Shown here: one piece after another, positions 8,411 through 17,569 of the stretch | How positions within the stretch are numbered: position 1 is the first letter of the stretch | How the letters are laid out: every line of letters starts with the position of its first letter | Assembly: GCF_014204755.1 (NCBI RefSeq) | Contig: NZ_JACHLZ010000001.1 | Location: forward strand, 3,224,001 to 3,288,000 | From: Brachybacterium aquaticum | Lineage (GTDB): Bacteria > Actinomycetota > Actinomycetes > Actinomycetales > Dermabacteraceae | Direction: 5' to 3' | DNA: 64,000 nt | Translations under genes and position numbers: made by a program | Notes under the pieces: model-generated | Database searches by the model: none | Seen by the model: only the letters and a program-made list of their open reading frames with translations | What the model was told of the DNA's origin: nothing

Positions 8411-9400
8411 TCAGCGCGGACGGCGCGGCGCGTGGCGGACGTGGTCCGGCGCCGGCACCACCATCACCGGGCCCTCGGCCCGCTCGAGCAGACCGCGGGA
8501 GACGGAGCCCAGCAGTGCGCTGACCATCCGACCGTGCCCGCGGGTGCTGACGATCGTGAGCTGCGCGGTGCGGGAGTGCTCGGCGAGCCGGCCCGCCGGA
8601 TCCCCGATCTCCACGCCCGCCGTGACCGTCACCCCGGGCGTGGCCTCGGTGAGCGCCAGCGCCTCGCGCCGGATCTCCTCGGCGAGCTCGTCGCGGCGCC
8701 GCTCGAGGATCTCCTTGTCCGGGACCATCGCCTGGGCGGAGGCCATCCAGGTCTCCAGCGGCGGCAGCACCAGCAGCAGGTGCAGGGGAGCGCCGGCGTC
8801 GGCGGCGACCTTCAGCGCGACCTCGGTGAGCTCGCGCGGCGGGGTCCCGTCGATCCCGAGCACCACCGGGGCGATCCCGCCCTCGCTCGCGAAGCGCTCC
8901 GGCCCGGTGCCGCCCGGGACCACGTAGCTCTTGGGGACCACGATGGTGGGGCAGTGGGAGTGCGCAGGCAGGGCCGCGGAGACCGAGCCGAGCAGGCGGC
9001 CCAGGAAGCCGCCGCGACCGCGGGCGCCGACCACGGACATCGTCGCCCGCGAGGAGAGTTCCACGAGCACCCCGGCGGCATCGCCCTCGACAGCCCGCAG
9101 CACCACCTCACCGGGGTAGCCGCGCAGATGCGCCTCGGCGGAATCGAGGATCTGCCGGGTCGCCAGCTCCCGTGCCTCCTTCTCGGGCACGGGCGGCAGC
9201 GAGGCCATGTTCGGGTAGACCATCGGCGGGACCGTGTACGCGGAGACCACGGTCAGGCGCGAGTGCGCGCGCAGGGCGAGGACGGCGGCGAAGTGCAGCG
9301 CCTGCACCGCGTGCTCGGAGTCGTCGTAGCCCACCAGGACGCCGATGTCGTGGGCCTCGGGCTCGACGGGCAGGGGGGACAGTCGGTCGTCGGTGCTCAT
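8411..9400 (-). CDS. universal stress protein, tandem UspA domains (second copy)
   Basis: 329 residues, two UspA domains, clearly paralogous to the 5645-6640 gene: IGVLVGYDDSEHAVQAL ... VVGARGRGGFLGRLLGSVSAAL in domain 1 and VVLGIDGTPPRELTEVALK ... IVSTRGHGRMVSALLGSVSRGLL in domain 2. Both ATP-binding loops are intact. Such tandem-Usp proteins accumulate in stationary phase, hypoxia or nutrient stress in actinobacteria. ATG at 9400 was preferred over a start 18 codons upstream because the extra N-terminus is not shared with the paralogue. Confidence 0.92.
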   Translation of the reverse strand: MSTDDRLSPLPVEPEAHDIGVLVGYDDSEHAVQALHFAAVLALRAHSRLTVVSAYTVPPMVYPNMASLPPVPEKEARELATRQILDSAEAHLRGYPGEVVLRAVEGDAAGVLVELSSRATMSVVGARGRGGFLGRLLGSVSAALPAHSHCPTIVVPKSYVVPGGTGPERFASEGGIAPVVLGIDGTPPRELTEVALKVAADAGAPLHLLLVLPPLETWMASAQAMVPDKEILERRRDELAEEIRREALALTEATPGVTVTAGVEIGDPAGRLAEHSRTAQLTIVSTRGHGRMVSALLGSVSRGLLERAEGPVMVVPAPDHVRHAPRRPR

Positions 9401-9545
9401 CGCGGGCCTCCGGATCCGGGGGCGCTGGGCGGCCGTCGACGGGGGCGCCCCCATCGGCCGGGCCCGCCGTCGGTACCCCCAAGGGTACGGACGGCGGACC
9501 CGACCAGCCAGGGCCGGGAGTCCCGGGCCCGCTCGGGCGATCCTG

Positions 9546-9573
9546 CTCAGCAGCGCCCGCTCAGCAGCGCCCG
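9546..9573. repeat. two copies of a 14-bp direct repeat
   Basis: CTCAGCAGCGCCCG occurs twice head to tail between the second stress gene and the tricorn stop codon, followed by a third partial CTCAG that contains the tricorn stop. Probably slippage; no function evident. Confidence 0.7.
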
Positions 9574-9574
9574 C

Positions 9575-12500
9575 TCAGTCCTCGCGGCGCGGGGCGAAGC
9601 GCGGCGCGGGTAGGGGCGGCGCCGTCGCGGCGGGCGTCTCCTCCAGCAGTGCGAGCGCCTCGGTGACTCCGCGGGCGAGCTGCGGGTCGTCCCCGGCCAC
9701 CCAGGCGTTCGGGGGCAGCGGCACCTCGATGTCGGGCTCGACGCCGTAGTTCTCGATCGCCCAGTCCTCGCCCTCGAACCAGCTGGCGTACTTCGGCTGG
9801 GTGACGCCGGTGCCGTCGACCAGGTCGTAGCGGCCGTCGATGCCGATCACGCCGCCCCAGGTGCGGGTGCCGATGATCGGCCCGATCTTCAGCGCGCGCG
9901 AGACCGCGTTCACGATGTCGCCGTCGGAGCCGGCCTCCTGGTTCGTCACCAGCACCACCGCGCCGCGCGGCGCGGACTGCGGGTAGGTGCCCGGCCGCTC
10001 GTGGCGCGGGTAGTCCCAGGAGAGCACGCGGCGGGCGAGACGGTCGGTGACCAGCTGGCTGGTGTGGCCGCCGCTGTTGTAGCGCACGTCCACGACCAGG
10101 CCCTCCTTGGTCGTCGCCTCGCGCAGGTCGCGGTGCATCTGCGCCCAGCCGGAGGAGACCATGTCGGGGATGTGCAGGTAGCCGAGGCGTCCGCCGGACA
10201 GCTCCGCGACCAGGGCGCGGCGCGACTCGACCCACGCCTGGTAGCGCAGCTCGGAGTCGTCGCCGAGCGGGGTCACGGCCACCCGGTGCTCGGCCCCGTC
10301 GCGCAGCAGCACCAGCTCGGTGGCCTTGCCGGAGGCGCCGACGAGAGCGGCCTCCACGCCCTCGGGACCCACCTCCCGGCCGTCCACGCGCACGATCGCA
10401 TCGCCCACCTGCGCACCGACCCCGGGCGCGAGCAGCGGGGAGCGGGCGTCCGGGTCCGAGGAGTCGCCGGGCAGGATGCGGGTGATGACCCACTTCCCGT
10501 CCCGCTGCTCGACGTCGGCCCCCAGATGGGCTGGGAGCATCGGCGGATCGGCCTTGTACACCGCGCCCTGCACATAGGCGTGCGAGGTGCCGAGCTCGCC
10601 CTGGACCTCCCACATCATGTCCTGGAAGTCGTCCTCGGTGACCAGGCGCTCGATCACCGGGTCGTACCAGGAGGTCATGGCGTGCCAGTCCATGCCGTCC
10701 ATGTCCGCGCGCCAGTACTGCTGGGCCATGAGGCGGTAGTTGTCCCACAGCATGCCGCGCCGCTCCTTGACCGGGTCGACGGTCAGGCGCAGGCGGGAGG
10801 TGTCGATGACGATGCGGGCGGGGTCCTCGTCCTCGGCCTTGCGGGTCGCGGGGACCTGCACCCAGTTCTCGCCCTGGCGGATCACGAGGGTCTCGCCGTC
10901 GCCGGAGACGGACAGGTCCGTGACCCCCTCGGCGAGCACGGTGAGCTTGCGGTCCGCGAGCGACCAGAACTCGAGCGTCGGCTCCGGGGCATCGCCCTTC
11001 ACCCCGGCGCGGGCGGTGCCGAGCACGCCCTGCTGGGGATGGCGCAGCCACACGAAGCCGCCGGTCACCGCGGTGAGGTGCGAGTAGTAGCCGGAGACGA
11101 CCGGGAAGGGCACGAGCCGCGACTCGACCGCGTCGAGGTCGATCGTGGTGACCGGCGGCCGGGAGGCCTCGTCGGCCCCCGCCGCGGAGGAGGAGGTCGC
11201 CGGCTTCGAGGAGGCCTCGGCCGACGCGGCCGCGCTCGCCGCGGCGCTCGCCGTCGGGGCGGCACTCGCGCCGGAGCCGTCGGTCGCGCCGCCCGCGGGG
11301 GTTCCGTCGGCCGACGTGCCACCGGTCCCGGGCGCCCCGGGCTTCTCGGCGGCCTCGGGCCCCGCGCCCCAGCCGTCAGGATGGGGTCCGAAGGGGTCCG
11401 GGGTGCTGCGCTCGAGCGGCAGCAGGAAGGGCCGCTCGGCGTTGACGAAGCCCAGGTCGAAGACCATGTCGTCGTACACGGTCTCGAAGGTGCGCAGGCT
11501 CAGCAGGGCCAGGTGCTTGCCGTCGGCGCTGAAGGCCGGGGCGGAGTCGAGGTACTTCCCGGCGGTGAGGGCGCGGCCGGTGGGCTCGGCGTCCACGGTG
11601 TCCGAGATCATCAGGCGCGAGAGCTGCCAGGAGTTCGGCTCGGCCCACACCAGCCAGCGGCCGTCGGGCGACCAGGCCAGGTCCCGCACCTCCCCGCCGC
11701 CGGAGCGGCCGATCTCGCGCACGGAGTCCAGGCGCGGGGCCTCGATCGCGTGCTCGGCGTCGGTCTCCCAGCCGGTCTGCTCGGCGGACGACCCGGTGGA
11801 CGACGACCCGATGGACGATGCGGAACCCGAGGCGGAGGTGCTCCTGGCGGGGTCGGTGAGACCGCGCAGGGTCACCAGGCGCACCACGTTGTCGTGGCTG
11901 GTGATCGCGATGCGGGAGCCGTCGGGGGAGGGGAGCGCGTGGAGGATGCGCCCCACCTCGCCGAGGTCCAGGCGGATCTCCTCGCCGCCGCCGTCCAGGC
12001 GGGCGAGCGCGAGGATGTCCGAGCCGACGCCGCCCTCCTCGCGGTCGCGCTGCGCGGCGACGTCGGAGACGAACAGGGCGAAGGGCGAGCGGCCGAGCGG
12101 TCGCACCTCGCGCAGCCGCAGCCCGCAGGTCCCGGCGAGCAGGCGGGCCGGGCCGCCGCGATGGGTGAGGGCGTGGGCGCTGCCGCGCCACTCGACGACC
12201 GACGAGCGGGCGTCGTGCACCGGCCGCATGGCCAGCAGGTTCCTGCTCGGGGAGGCGGGGCGGGGCAGACGCGCGGCGCCGACGCCCGAGGCGAGCACCT
12301 CGATCTCGCGGGGCTGCGCGTCCAACGAGTCCATCGCGTACAGGCGCCCGCGGGAGCTGAACACGATCGTCGTGCCGTCGGTCGCGGGCTCGCGCAGGTA
12401 GCCCTGCTCGGAGGTGAAGGAGGTGTGGGAGCGCAGGTCGGACCCGTCGGCCGCGATCGACCAGAGGTTCCCCGAGGCGCGGTCGGTGAGCGCGGCGCCG

Positions 12501-13177
12501 GGCCCGGGGGTGTCCGAGGCGAACAGCAGCCGGTCGCCGTACCAGGCGATCCGCAGCTTCGAGGCGAGGATGTCGTCCAGCAGCGGCTCCCAGGAGCGCG
12601 CGGCGTGCTCGGCGGCGGGCGCGTCCAGCGGCACGTCCTGCCGGGAGATCCACAGCTTCACGGCGGTGCCGCCCTGGTAGTGCTTCCAGGAGGCCTGGTC
12701 GCGGCGCCACGGGTTGGCGACGACCGTGGCGCCGGTGGTGGGATGGATCGCGAGCTCGCCGCTGCGGCCCAGCGGCAGCAGCTCGGCGCGGCCCTCGAGG
12801 TCGATCGCCCACAGCTGGGCGTCGCGCGCGATCGGGGCGCCGTAGCTGGTGGTGGCCAGGACCCGGCCGTCCGCCAGCCAGCCGACCACCTTCGTGGCGG
12901 GCCGACCCCAGTGGGTCAGGCGGCGCGGTGTGGTCTCGCCCTCGGCCGAGATCACCCACACCTCGGGGCCGCCGGAGGTGCGGGAGGTGTAGGCGATGTG
13001 GTCGCCGTCGGGGGAGAAGCGCGGGTAGCCGACGGGGGCGCCCTCGTCGGTCAGCCGCCAGGCGCGCCCGCCCGCGAGCGGGGCGAGCCACACATCGTTC
13101 GCGGCGGTGAAGGTGATCGTGTCACCGCGCACATCGGGGTGGCGGAGGTACGCGGCATGGGCAGGCGTCGTCGACAT
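9575..13177 (-). CDS. tricorn protease homologue (S41 family peptidase)
   Basis: Large cytosolic protease of 1200 residues that trims peptides released by the proteasome or other proteases. The N-terminal half has PD40-type beta-propeller repeats (RFSPDGDHIAYTS, LAWSPDGRWLVWAE, APAFSADGKHLALLS), then a helical segment with ELGTSHAYVQG holding the catalytic histidine, a PDZ domain (LLAPGVGAQVGDAIVRVDG), and the S41 serine protease core (LVVDVRYNSGGHTSQLV, VTNQEAGSDGDIVNAVSR with the nucleophile serine, IGTRTWGGVIG). A segment of about 70 residues rich in Ala/Ser/Gly/Thr interrupts the second propeller. ATG at 13177 is preceded by AAGGTGGGG; another ATG lies 3 codons upstream. Confidence 0.93.
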   Translation of the reverse strand: MSTTPAHAAYLRHPDVRGDTITFTAANDVWLAPLAGGRAWRLTDEGAPVGYPRFSPDGDHIAYTSRTSGGPEVWVISAEGETTPRRLTHWGRPATKVVGWLADGRVLATTSYGAPIARDAQLWAIDLEGRAELLPLGRSGELAIHPTTGATVVANPWRRDQASWKHYQGGTAVKLWISRQDVPLDAPAAEHAARSWEPLLDDILASKLRIAWYGDRLLFASDTPGPGAALTDRASGNLWSIAADGSDLRSHTSFTSEQGYLREPATDGTTIVFSSRGRLYAMDSLDAQPREIEVLASGVGAARLPRPASPSRNLLAMRPVHDARSSVVEWRGSAHALTHRGGPARLLAGTCGLRLREVRPLGRSPFALFVSDVAAQRDREEGGVGSDILALARLDGGGEEIRLDLGEVGRILHALPSPDGSRIAITSHDNVVRLVTLRGLTDPARSTSASGSASSIGSSSTGSSAEQTGWETDAEHAIEAPRLDSVREIGRSGGGEVRDLAWSPDGRWLVWAEPNSWQLSRLMISDTVDAEPTGRALTAGKYLDSAPAFSADGKHLALLSLRTFETVYDDMVFDLGFVNAERPFLLPLERSTPDPFGPHPDGWGAGPEAAEKPGAPGTGGTSADGTPAGGATDGSGASAAPTASAAASAAASAEASSKPATSSSAAGADEASRPPVTTIDLDAVESRLVPFPVVSGYYSHLTAVTGGFVWLRHPQQGVLGTARAGVKGDAPEPTLEFWSLADRKLTVLAEGVTDLSVSGDGETLVIRQGENWVQVPATRKAEDEDPARIVIDTSRLRLTVDPVKERRGMLWDNYRLMAQQYWRADMDGMDWHAMTSWYDPVIERLVTEDDFQDMMWEVQGELGTSHAYVQGAVYKADPPMLPAHLGADVEQRDGKWVITRILPGDSSDPDARSPLLAPGVGAQVGDAIVRVDGREVGPEGVEAALVGASGKATELVLLRDGAEHRVAVTPLGDDSELRYQAWVESRRALVAELSGGRLGYLHIPDMVSSGWAQMHRDLREATTKEGLVVDVRYNSGGHTSQLVTDRLARRVLSWDYPRHERPGTYPQSAPRGAVVLVTNQEAGSDGDIVNAVSRALKIGPIIGTRTWGGVIGIDGRYDLVDGTGVTQPKYASWFEGEDWAIENYGVEPDIEVPLPPNAWVAGDDPQLARGVTEALALLEETPAATAPPLPAPRFAPRRED

Positions 13178-13275
13178 GCGCCCCACCTTAAGCGCGTGCT
13201 GTGACGGGCAGGTAACAGCGGGTGCGGTGTCGTGTGCGCGGGTGTCGTGTGGGCTGGTGTCGGCCGACGGGGTGG

Positions 13276-14181
13276 TCAGCCGAGCGCGTCCTCGACGACC
13301 CGGTCGGCACGGTGCAGGGCCACGGCGAGCTCCTGCCGGGTCACGGGGGCCGCGCCGTCATGGGCCCCGGAGAGCTCAGCGGTCGGCACCATGCCAGCGG
13401 CGGTCAGCCAGGCGAGATCGGCGAGGGCGGTGAGGTCCGCGTCGTCGGCGCCGTCGGCCTGCTCGGGCAGGGTGCCCGTGTCCCAGCGCGCCCCGACGGC
13501 CGTGAGCGCCGGGCGCAGCAGCGCGGCGAGCATCATCGCGGCCTCGTCGCGGGTCGCGGTCTCCGCCGGGCGCACCCGCAGCTCCGCATCTCCCCACAGC
13601 GCGCCGCGCCCGTGCAGCCAGGCGAGTGCCGTGGCCTGCGCGTCGTCGTCCGGCAGGTCGTTGAACAGGGCCGGGGCGGCGGCGAGGTCGAGGGTGGGGG
13701 AGCCGGCGAAGCGGTGGAGGGCCAGCGCCAGGTCTCTGCGGGCGACCGGCTCCTCCGGGCCGTAGGCCGTGGCGGTCAGCGGCGGCTGCACACCGGTGTC
13801 GCTCGCCCAGCGGATCGCGTCAGCGCTCTCGGAGCCCGCAGCCACATCCGTGAAGGCGCTGGTCGAGGCACTGCGGTGCGCGACGGCGGCTGCGCCGACG
13901 GGCACCACGACCGCGGCGGCGCCCGCGACGAGGACCGTGCGGCGGCGCGGACGGGGGCGGGCGGGAGCGGGGGTGGTGGGTGCGGTCGCGGTGGGTGCAG
14001 CCGCGGGAGTCGAGCCGGCGAGGGGCTTCGCGGAGGTTGTGCACGAATCGCTTCCACGTTCCTGGAAGGAATTCGTACACAACTCGGTGTCGGCGGCGGG
14101 CGGCGTCGTGACAGGCGGCACCGGGGTGACGCCGGGACGTCCGGGGCGCAGGCGCGGAGCCGGAGGTCGTCTCACAGCCAT
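13276..14181 (-). CDS. S-layer-homology (SLH) domain exported protein
   Basis: 301 residues. The first 60 residues are proline/threonine-rich; a twin-arginine-like export signal follows (RPRPRRRTVLVAGAAAVVVPVGAAAVA), then three degenerate SLH-like repeats (STSAFTDVAAGSESADAIRWA ... YGPEEPVARRDLALALHRFAG; LRVRPAETATRDEAAMMLAALL; APVTRQELAVALHRADRVV). SLH modules bind pyruvylated secondary cell-wall polymers, so a wall-attached role is likely. ATG at 14181 overlaps the stop of the upstream SGNH hydrolase by 10 bp, so the two are translationally coupled. Oddly, the export signal is internal, about 65 residues in, and the leading part includes a 48-bp palindrome; the true start could be further downstream. 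Confidence 0.72.
   Translation of the reverse strand: MAVRRPPAPRLRPGRPGVTPVPPVTTPPAADTELCTNSFQERGSDSCTTSAKPLAGSTPAAAPTATAPTTPAPARPRPRRRTVLVAGAAAVVVPVGAAAVAHRSASTSAFTDVAAGSESADAIRWASDTGVQPPLTATAYGPEEPVARRDLALALHRFAGSPTLDLAAAPALFNDLPDDDAQATALAWLHGRGALWGDAELRVRPAETATRDEAAMMLAALLRPALTAVGARWDTGTLPEQADGADDADLTALADLAWLTAAGMVPTAELSGAHDGAAPVTRQELAVALHRADRVVEDALG
14036..14083. repeat. 48-bp imperfect palindrome within coding sequence
   Basis: Outer arms GTTGTGCACGAAT (14036-14048) and ATTCGTACACAAC (14071-14083) match at 12 of 13 positions; inner arms CTTCCA and TGGAAG surround the loop CGTTCC. The segment is about half A/T in a region otherwise above 70 percent GC, and lies inside the SLH gene, where it encodes an atypical stretch with two cysteines. 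It looks inserted rather than native. Confidence 0.8.
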
Positions 14182-15125
14182 CGCAGCTCCCGCATCCGCT
14201 GGACGATCGCCCAGCTCACCGCCAGGTTCCCCCAGCCGTTCAGGTGCAGGCCGTCCGGGGCGCGCAGGGCCGCGGGCACCACCTTCAGCGAGAGGGAACC
14301 CTGGGTGTCGGCCTGCTCGAGCAGTCGCAGCGGGGCGAGCGGCGGGCAGCACAGCCCCTCCTCGGAGGTCAGCAGCGCGCCGAGGTCGAGGAAATGGTCG
14401 CCGTAGCGGGCGGCCTGCTCGGCATTGACCTCGGCGACGGCCTCGGCGGTGTCGGAGCCCACGGGGTCGTGGGCGGTGGTCCACTGGCCGAGCACGAGGC
14501 TGTCCGCCTCGGGATCCTCCGCCGCGTCGTGGACGCGCTGGGTGTCCTCGAGGACCCGCTCCACCTGCAGGATGTTGTTCCTCCCCATCCACAGCACCTG
14601 GCGGGACCCGGCGGCGACCGCGGCGAGGGCCGAGCGGAACACGCCCTCCGGGACCTTCGCGGCAGGATCGTCCGGGACGAAGGCCCAGGTGCCGCGGGTG
14701 CCGTCGAGGGTGCCGGGCACCCCATCGACTGCGCCGGGCATCCGCAGCGGACCGGCGGGGGCGAGACCGGAGTCGAGCTCGACGGCCACCTCGCCGGTGT
14801 CGGGGTCCGCCGCGCCGAGGAGACGCAGGGACGGGGTGTCCAGGCCCCGCATCAGCACGGTGTGCGGGGAGCGGGTCGCGCCGACGCCGAAGGGGTGCAC
14901 CGCGGCGGGCGCGGCGGCGAGCGCCAGGTGCTCGTGGATCCGCACCGCGAGCGGCGTGGACTGGTCCCCGCCCTCCGAGCTCATCGAGGAGGAGCCCCAT
15001 AGGGTCAGCGCCCGGGCGTCGGCCGTGGGGGCGAGGAGGCGGCGCGAGGCCTCGGTGCCGGTCGCGACGGCTCCGCCCCGCGCAGGGCGGGGTGCGGCCG
15101 GGGCGGCGGGCTGCGGCGAGGGCAT
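14172..15125 (-). CDS. SGNH/GDSL-type hydrolase
   Basis: 317-residue esterase-like protein. The block I nucleophile region appears as TLWGSSSMSSEG instead of GDSL, an Asn-bearing region is GRNNILQVERV, and the C-terminal block V D-x2-H is DGLHLNGWGN, so a catalytic Ser-His-Asp can be proposed. The family deacylates lipids, polysaccharides or peptidoglycan. No signal peptide is obvious unless translation begins earlier. ATG at 15125 has GAAGGA nine bases upstream. Its 3' end overlaps the SLH protein gene, suggesting that both act on, or at, the cell wall. Confidence 0.72.
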   Translation of the reverse strand: MPSPQPAAPAAPRPARGGAVATGTEASRRLLAPTADARALTLWGSSSMSSEGGDQSTPLAVRIHEHLALAAAPAAVHPFGVGATRSPHTVLMRGLDTPSLRLLGAADPDTGEVAVELDSGLAPAGPLRMPGAVDGVPGTLDGTRGTWAFVPDDPAAKVPEGVFRSALAAVAAGSRQVLWMGRNNILQVERVLEDTQRVHDAAEDPEADSLVLGQWTTAHDPVGSDTAEAVAEVNAEQAARYGDHFLDLGALLTSEEGLCCPPLAPLRLLEQADTQGSLSLKVVPAALRAPDGLHLNGWGNLAVSWAIVQRMRELRWL

Positions 15126-15279
15126 CGCGGTCCTTCGAGCTGGTGCGGGACGAGCGCACCGACCGGCGCCCACCTCCGTACTCTACGGTCGTCCCCGCGC
15201 GACGCGCCGGGGGTGCCCGGGGATGTACCCGGGTCGCCGGAGGGGACGGGATCCCTGGTCAGATGCTCCTCGGGCGGGG

Positions 15280-16299
15280 TCAGTCGGCGGCGGGCCAGGC
15301 GTAGTCCACGACCACCGGGGCATGATCGGACAGCCGCTGCCCGTCCACCTCACGATCCACCGCATCGTGCACGGCGGCACGGGCCAGGCGCGGCGTGGCC
15401 ACGTGGTAATCGAGGCGCCAGCCGGTGTCCCGTGCGAAGGCACCGCCGAGCCAGGACCACCACGAGTAGGGACCGTCCTCGCCCGGGTGCAGCGTGCGGA
15501 CCACGTCCACGAGCGTGCGCGGGGAGAGCTGCGCGCCCAGCCACTCCCGCTCCTCGGGCAGGAAGCCGTCGTTCTTCTGGTTGCTGCGCCAGTTGGCGAG
15601 GTCCTGGCGGGTGTGGGCGATGTTCAGATCGCCCATCAGTAGGTACTCGCGGCCGTCGGCGAGAGCCGCCCTGCGGGTGCGGGTGAGATAGGCGGCGAAG
15701 CCGTCCATGAACGCCATCTTGCGGGCGTAGCGCGCCCCGCCGTCCGGGGCCTCGCGCATCCGCTCCGGACGCTGCATCTCCGCCGGCAGACCGCCCTTGG
15801 GCAGGTACAGGCTCGCGACGGTGAGGGGCGCGTCCGCGAGATCGATCTCGAGGTAGCGGCCCTGGAGGGCGAAGGGCCGCAGGGCGAGGGGAAGGGTGAC
15901 GCGATCGGGCGCGGGGGCGGGGGCGAGGCCCTCGTCGGCCGACGGGGACCCGACCGACGGAGACCCGACCGACGGAGACCCGGCCGACGAGGGGCTGTCG
16001 CCCGACGACTCGCCGTCGCCCCACGCGGGCGCCCTGCCCACCAGCGCCTCGCCGCTCCACGTGCGCACCGCGGCGGGAGCCTCGCGCGTCAGGACCGCGA
16101 CGCCGTTGCGACCCGGGATCGTGCCGAGGTCCGCGGCGACGTGGAAGTCGCCGAAGGCGTCGCCGGGGAGCTTGTCGGCCTGCGCGCGGACCTCCTGGAG
16201 GGCGACGACGTCGAGGCCGCGACCGGTGAGCCAGTCCGTGAACCCGCGCCGCTGGGCGGCGCGGATCCCGTTGACGTTGACCGTGGCGATGCGCAGCAT
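15280..16299 (-). CDS. xthA: exodeoxyribonuclease III / AP endonuclease
   Basis: DNA repair nuclease of the endonuclease/exonuclease/phosphatase family, 339 residues: cleaves abasic sites and removes 3' nucleotides. MLRIATVNVNGIRAA opens the fold, VVALQEVRAQ carries the metal-binding Glu, LMGDLNIAHTRQDLANW the Asp/Asn pair, and RLSDHAPVVVDY the C-terminal catalytic Asp-His. Compared with E. coli XthA it carries an extra low-complexity loop after residue 95 made of repeated GSPSV units, encoded by a 15-bp tandem repeat, which should be exposed. ATG at 16299 was chosen because family proteins start exactly here. Confidence 0.9.
   Translation of the reverse strand: MLRIATVNVNGIRAAQRRGFTDWLTGRGLDVVALQEVRAQADKLPGDAFGDFHVAADLGTIPGRNGVAVLTREAPAAVRTWSGEALVGRAPAWGDGESSGDSPSSAGSPSVGSPSVGSPSADEGLAPAPAPDRVTLPLALRPFALQGRYLEIDLADAPLTVASLYLPKGGLPAEMQRPERMREAPDGGARYARKMAFMDGFAAYLTRTRRAALADGREYLLMGDLNIAHTRQDLANWRSNQKNDGFLPEEREWLGAQLSPRTLVDVVRTLHPGEDGPYSWWSWLGGAFARDTGWRLDYHVATPRLARAAVHDAVDREVDGQRLSDHAPVVVDYAWPAAD
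15939..15983. repeat. three copies of a 15-bp in-frame tandem repeat
   Basis: Units at 15939-15953, 15954-15968 and 15969-15983 (CCGACGGAGACCCGA type) encode repeated GSPSV in exonuclease III. The length is a multiple of three, so copy-number change would not break the frame. Confidence 0.85.
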
Positions 16300-16376
16300 C
16301 CTGCGAGCGTACGCGGGCATGGCCGTGCCTGCCCGGCACCGTCGGCGGGGAGCGCGAGCGCGCCCGGCCCCCTGCG

Positions 16377-17444
16377 TCAGGCGACGGGATCGCCCTGGAC
16401 CGGGCCCTCTGTGCTGGGCTTCCAGCCGAGCGCCGGGGCGACGTGCTCGGCGAAGCTCTGCAGGATGTGGAGGTTCAGGTCCACGCCGGCCTGCGAGGGG
16501 ATGGTCAGCAGCAGGGTGTCCGCGGACTGCACGGCCGCGTCGGCCTTCAGCTGCTCGATGAGCTGATCGGGCTCGCCGGTGTAGGAGCGGCCGAAGGTGG
16601 AGCGGGTGCCGTCGATGATGCCGATCTGGTCGGAGTCCTCGCCCGGGCGCATGCCGAAGATCCGACGGTCCTGCTCGGTGACGATCGGGAACACGCTGCG
16701 GGAGACGGACACGCGCGGGGCGTGGGTGTGCCCGGCGGCCTTGAAGGACTCGCGGAACACGTCGATCTGCTCGGCCTGCAGGTCGCCGAAGGCGGCGCCG
16801 GTGGCCTCGGTGAGCAGGGTCGAGCTCATGAGGTTCAGGCCCATCTGCCCGGTCCGCTCGGCCGTCGCGCGGGAGCCGGCACCCCACCAGATGTGGCGGA
16901 TGAGCTCCTCGGACTGCGGCTCGATCGCCAGCGGTGCATGCGGGCGCGCGTCCGACATGTACGGCTGCGCGGCGGCGCGGGTCATCGGATGACCCTGGAT
17001 GGCCTTCAGGAACACGTCGAACTTGGACAGCGCGATGTCCGCCCCGCGCGGGTCGCTGGAGCCGGTGTAGCCGAAGGACTCCCAGCCGCGCTCGGCCGCC
17101 TCGGGAGCGCCGCGCGAGATGCCGAGGGCCACGCGGCCGTCGGCGATGAGGTCCAGCGCCGCGGCCTCCTCGGCGAGGTAGAGCGGGTTCTCGTAGCGCA
17201 TGTCGATCACGCCCGTGCCCACCTCGATGCGCTGGGTGCGCGCGGCAACCGCGGACAGCAGCGGCATGGGGGAGGCGGACTGGCGGGCGTAGTGGTGGAC
17301 GCGGAAGTACGCGCCGTTCACGCCGAGCTCGTCCGCGCCCACACCGATGTCGATCGCGTCGTGGAGCATCTGGCGGGCGGTGATCCCGCCCTGGGCGGGG
17401 CTGCCGCCGTAGTGGCCGAAGCTGAGGAATCCGAAAGCACGCAT
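16377..17444 (-). CDS. LLM-class flavin-dependent oxidoreductase
   Basis: 355-residue bacterial luciferase-like TIM-barrel monooxygenase or dehydrogenase using FMN or F420. Family features include the start MRAFGFLSFGHYGG, HHYARQSASPMPLLSAVAARTQRIEVGTGV in strand 3 and RVALGISRGAPEAAE in the phosphate-binding loop. C-terminal residues GVDLNLHILQSFAEHVAPALG are typical. The substrate is unknown. The upstream 40 bp are A/T-richer (GAATATTC, TATGAT on the coding strand), a likely promoter. The gene stands alone. Confidence 0.88.
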   Translation of the reverse strand: MRAFGFLSFGHYGGSPAQGGITARQMLHDAIDIGVGADELGVNGAYFRVHHYARQSASPMPLLSAVAARTQRIEVGTGVIDMRYENPLYLAEEAAALDLIADGRVALGISRGAPEAAERGWESFGYTGSSDPRGADIALSKFDVFLKAIQGHPMTRAAAQPYMSDARPHAPLAIEPQSEELIRHIWWGAGSRATAERTGQMGLNLMSSTLLTEATGAAFGDLQAEQIDVFRESFKAAGHTHAPRVSVSRSVFPIVTEQDRRIFGMRPGEDSDQIGIIDGTRSTFGRSYTGEPDQLIEQLKADAAVQSADTLLLTIPSQAGVDLNLHILQSFAEHVAPALGWKPSTEGPVQGDPVA

Positions 17445-17569
17445 GGCGTCACCAACCCGTCGAAGTCGTTGAATATTCCATCATCATAGACCCGCGGGGC
17501 TGTGCGCGGGCTGGCGGCGGCTGGGGCGGGCCCACAGGATCTGGCCCCGGCGGGATCGGGCCTGTGGGA

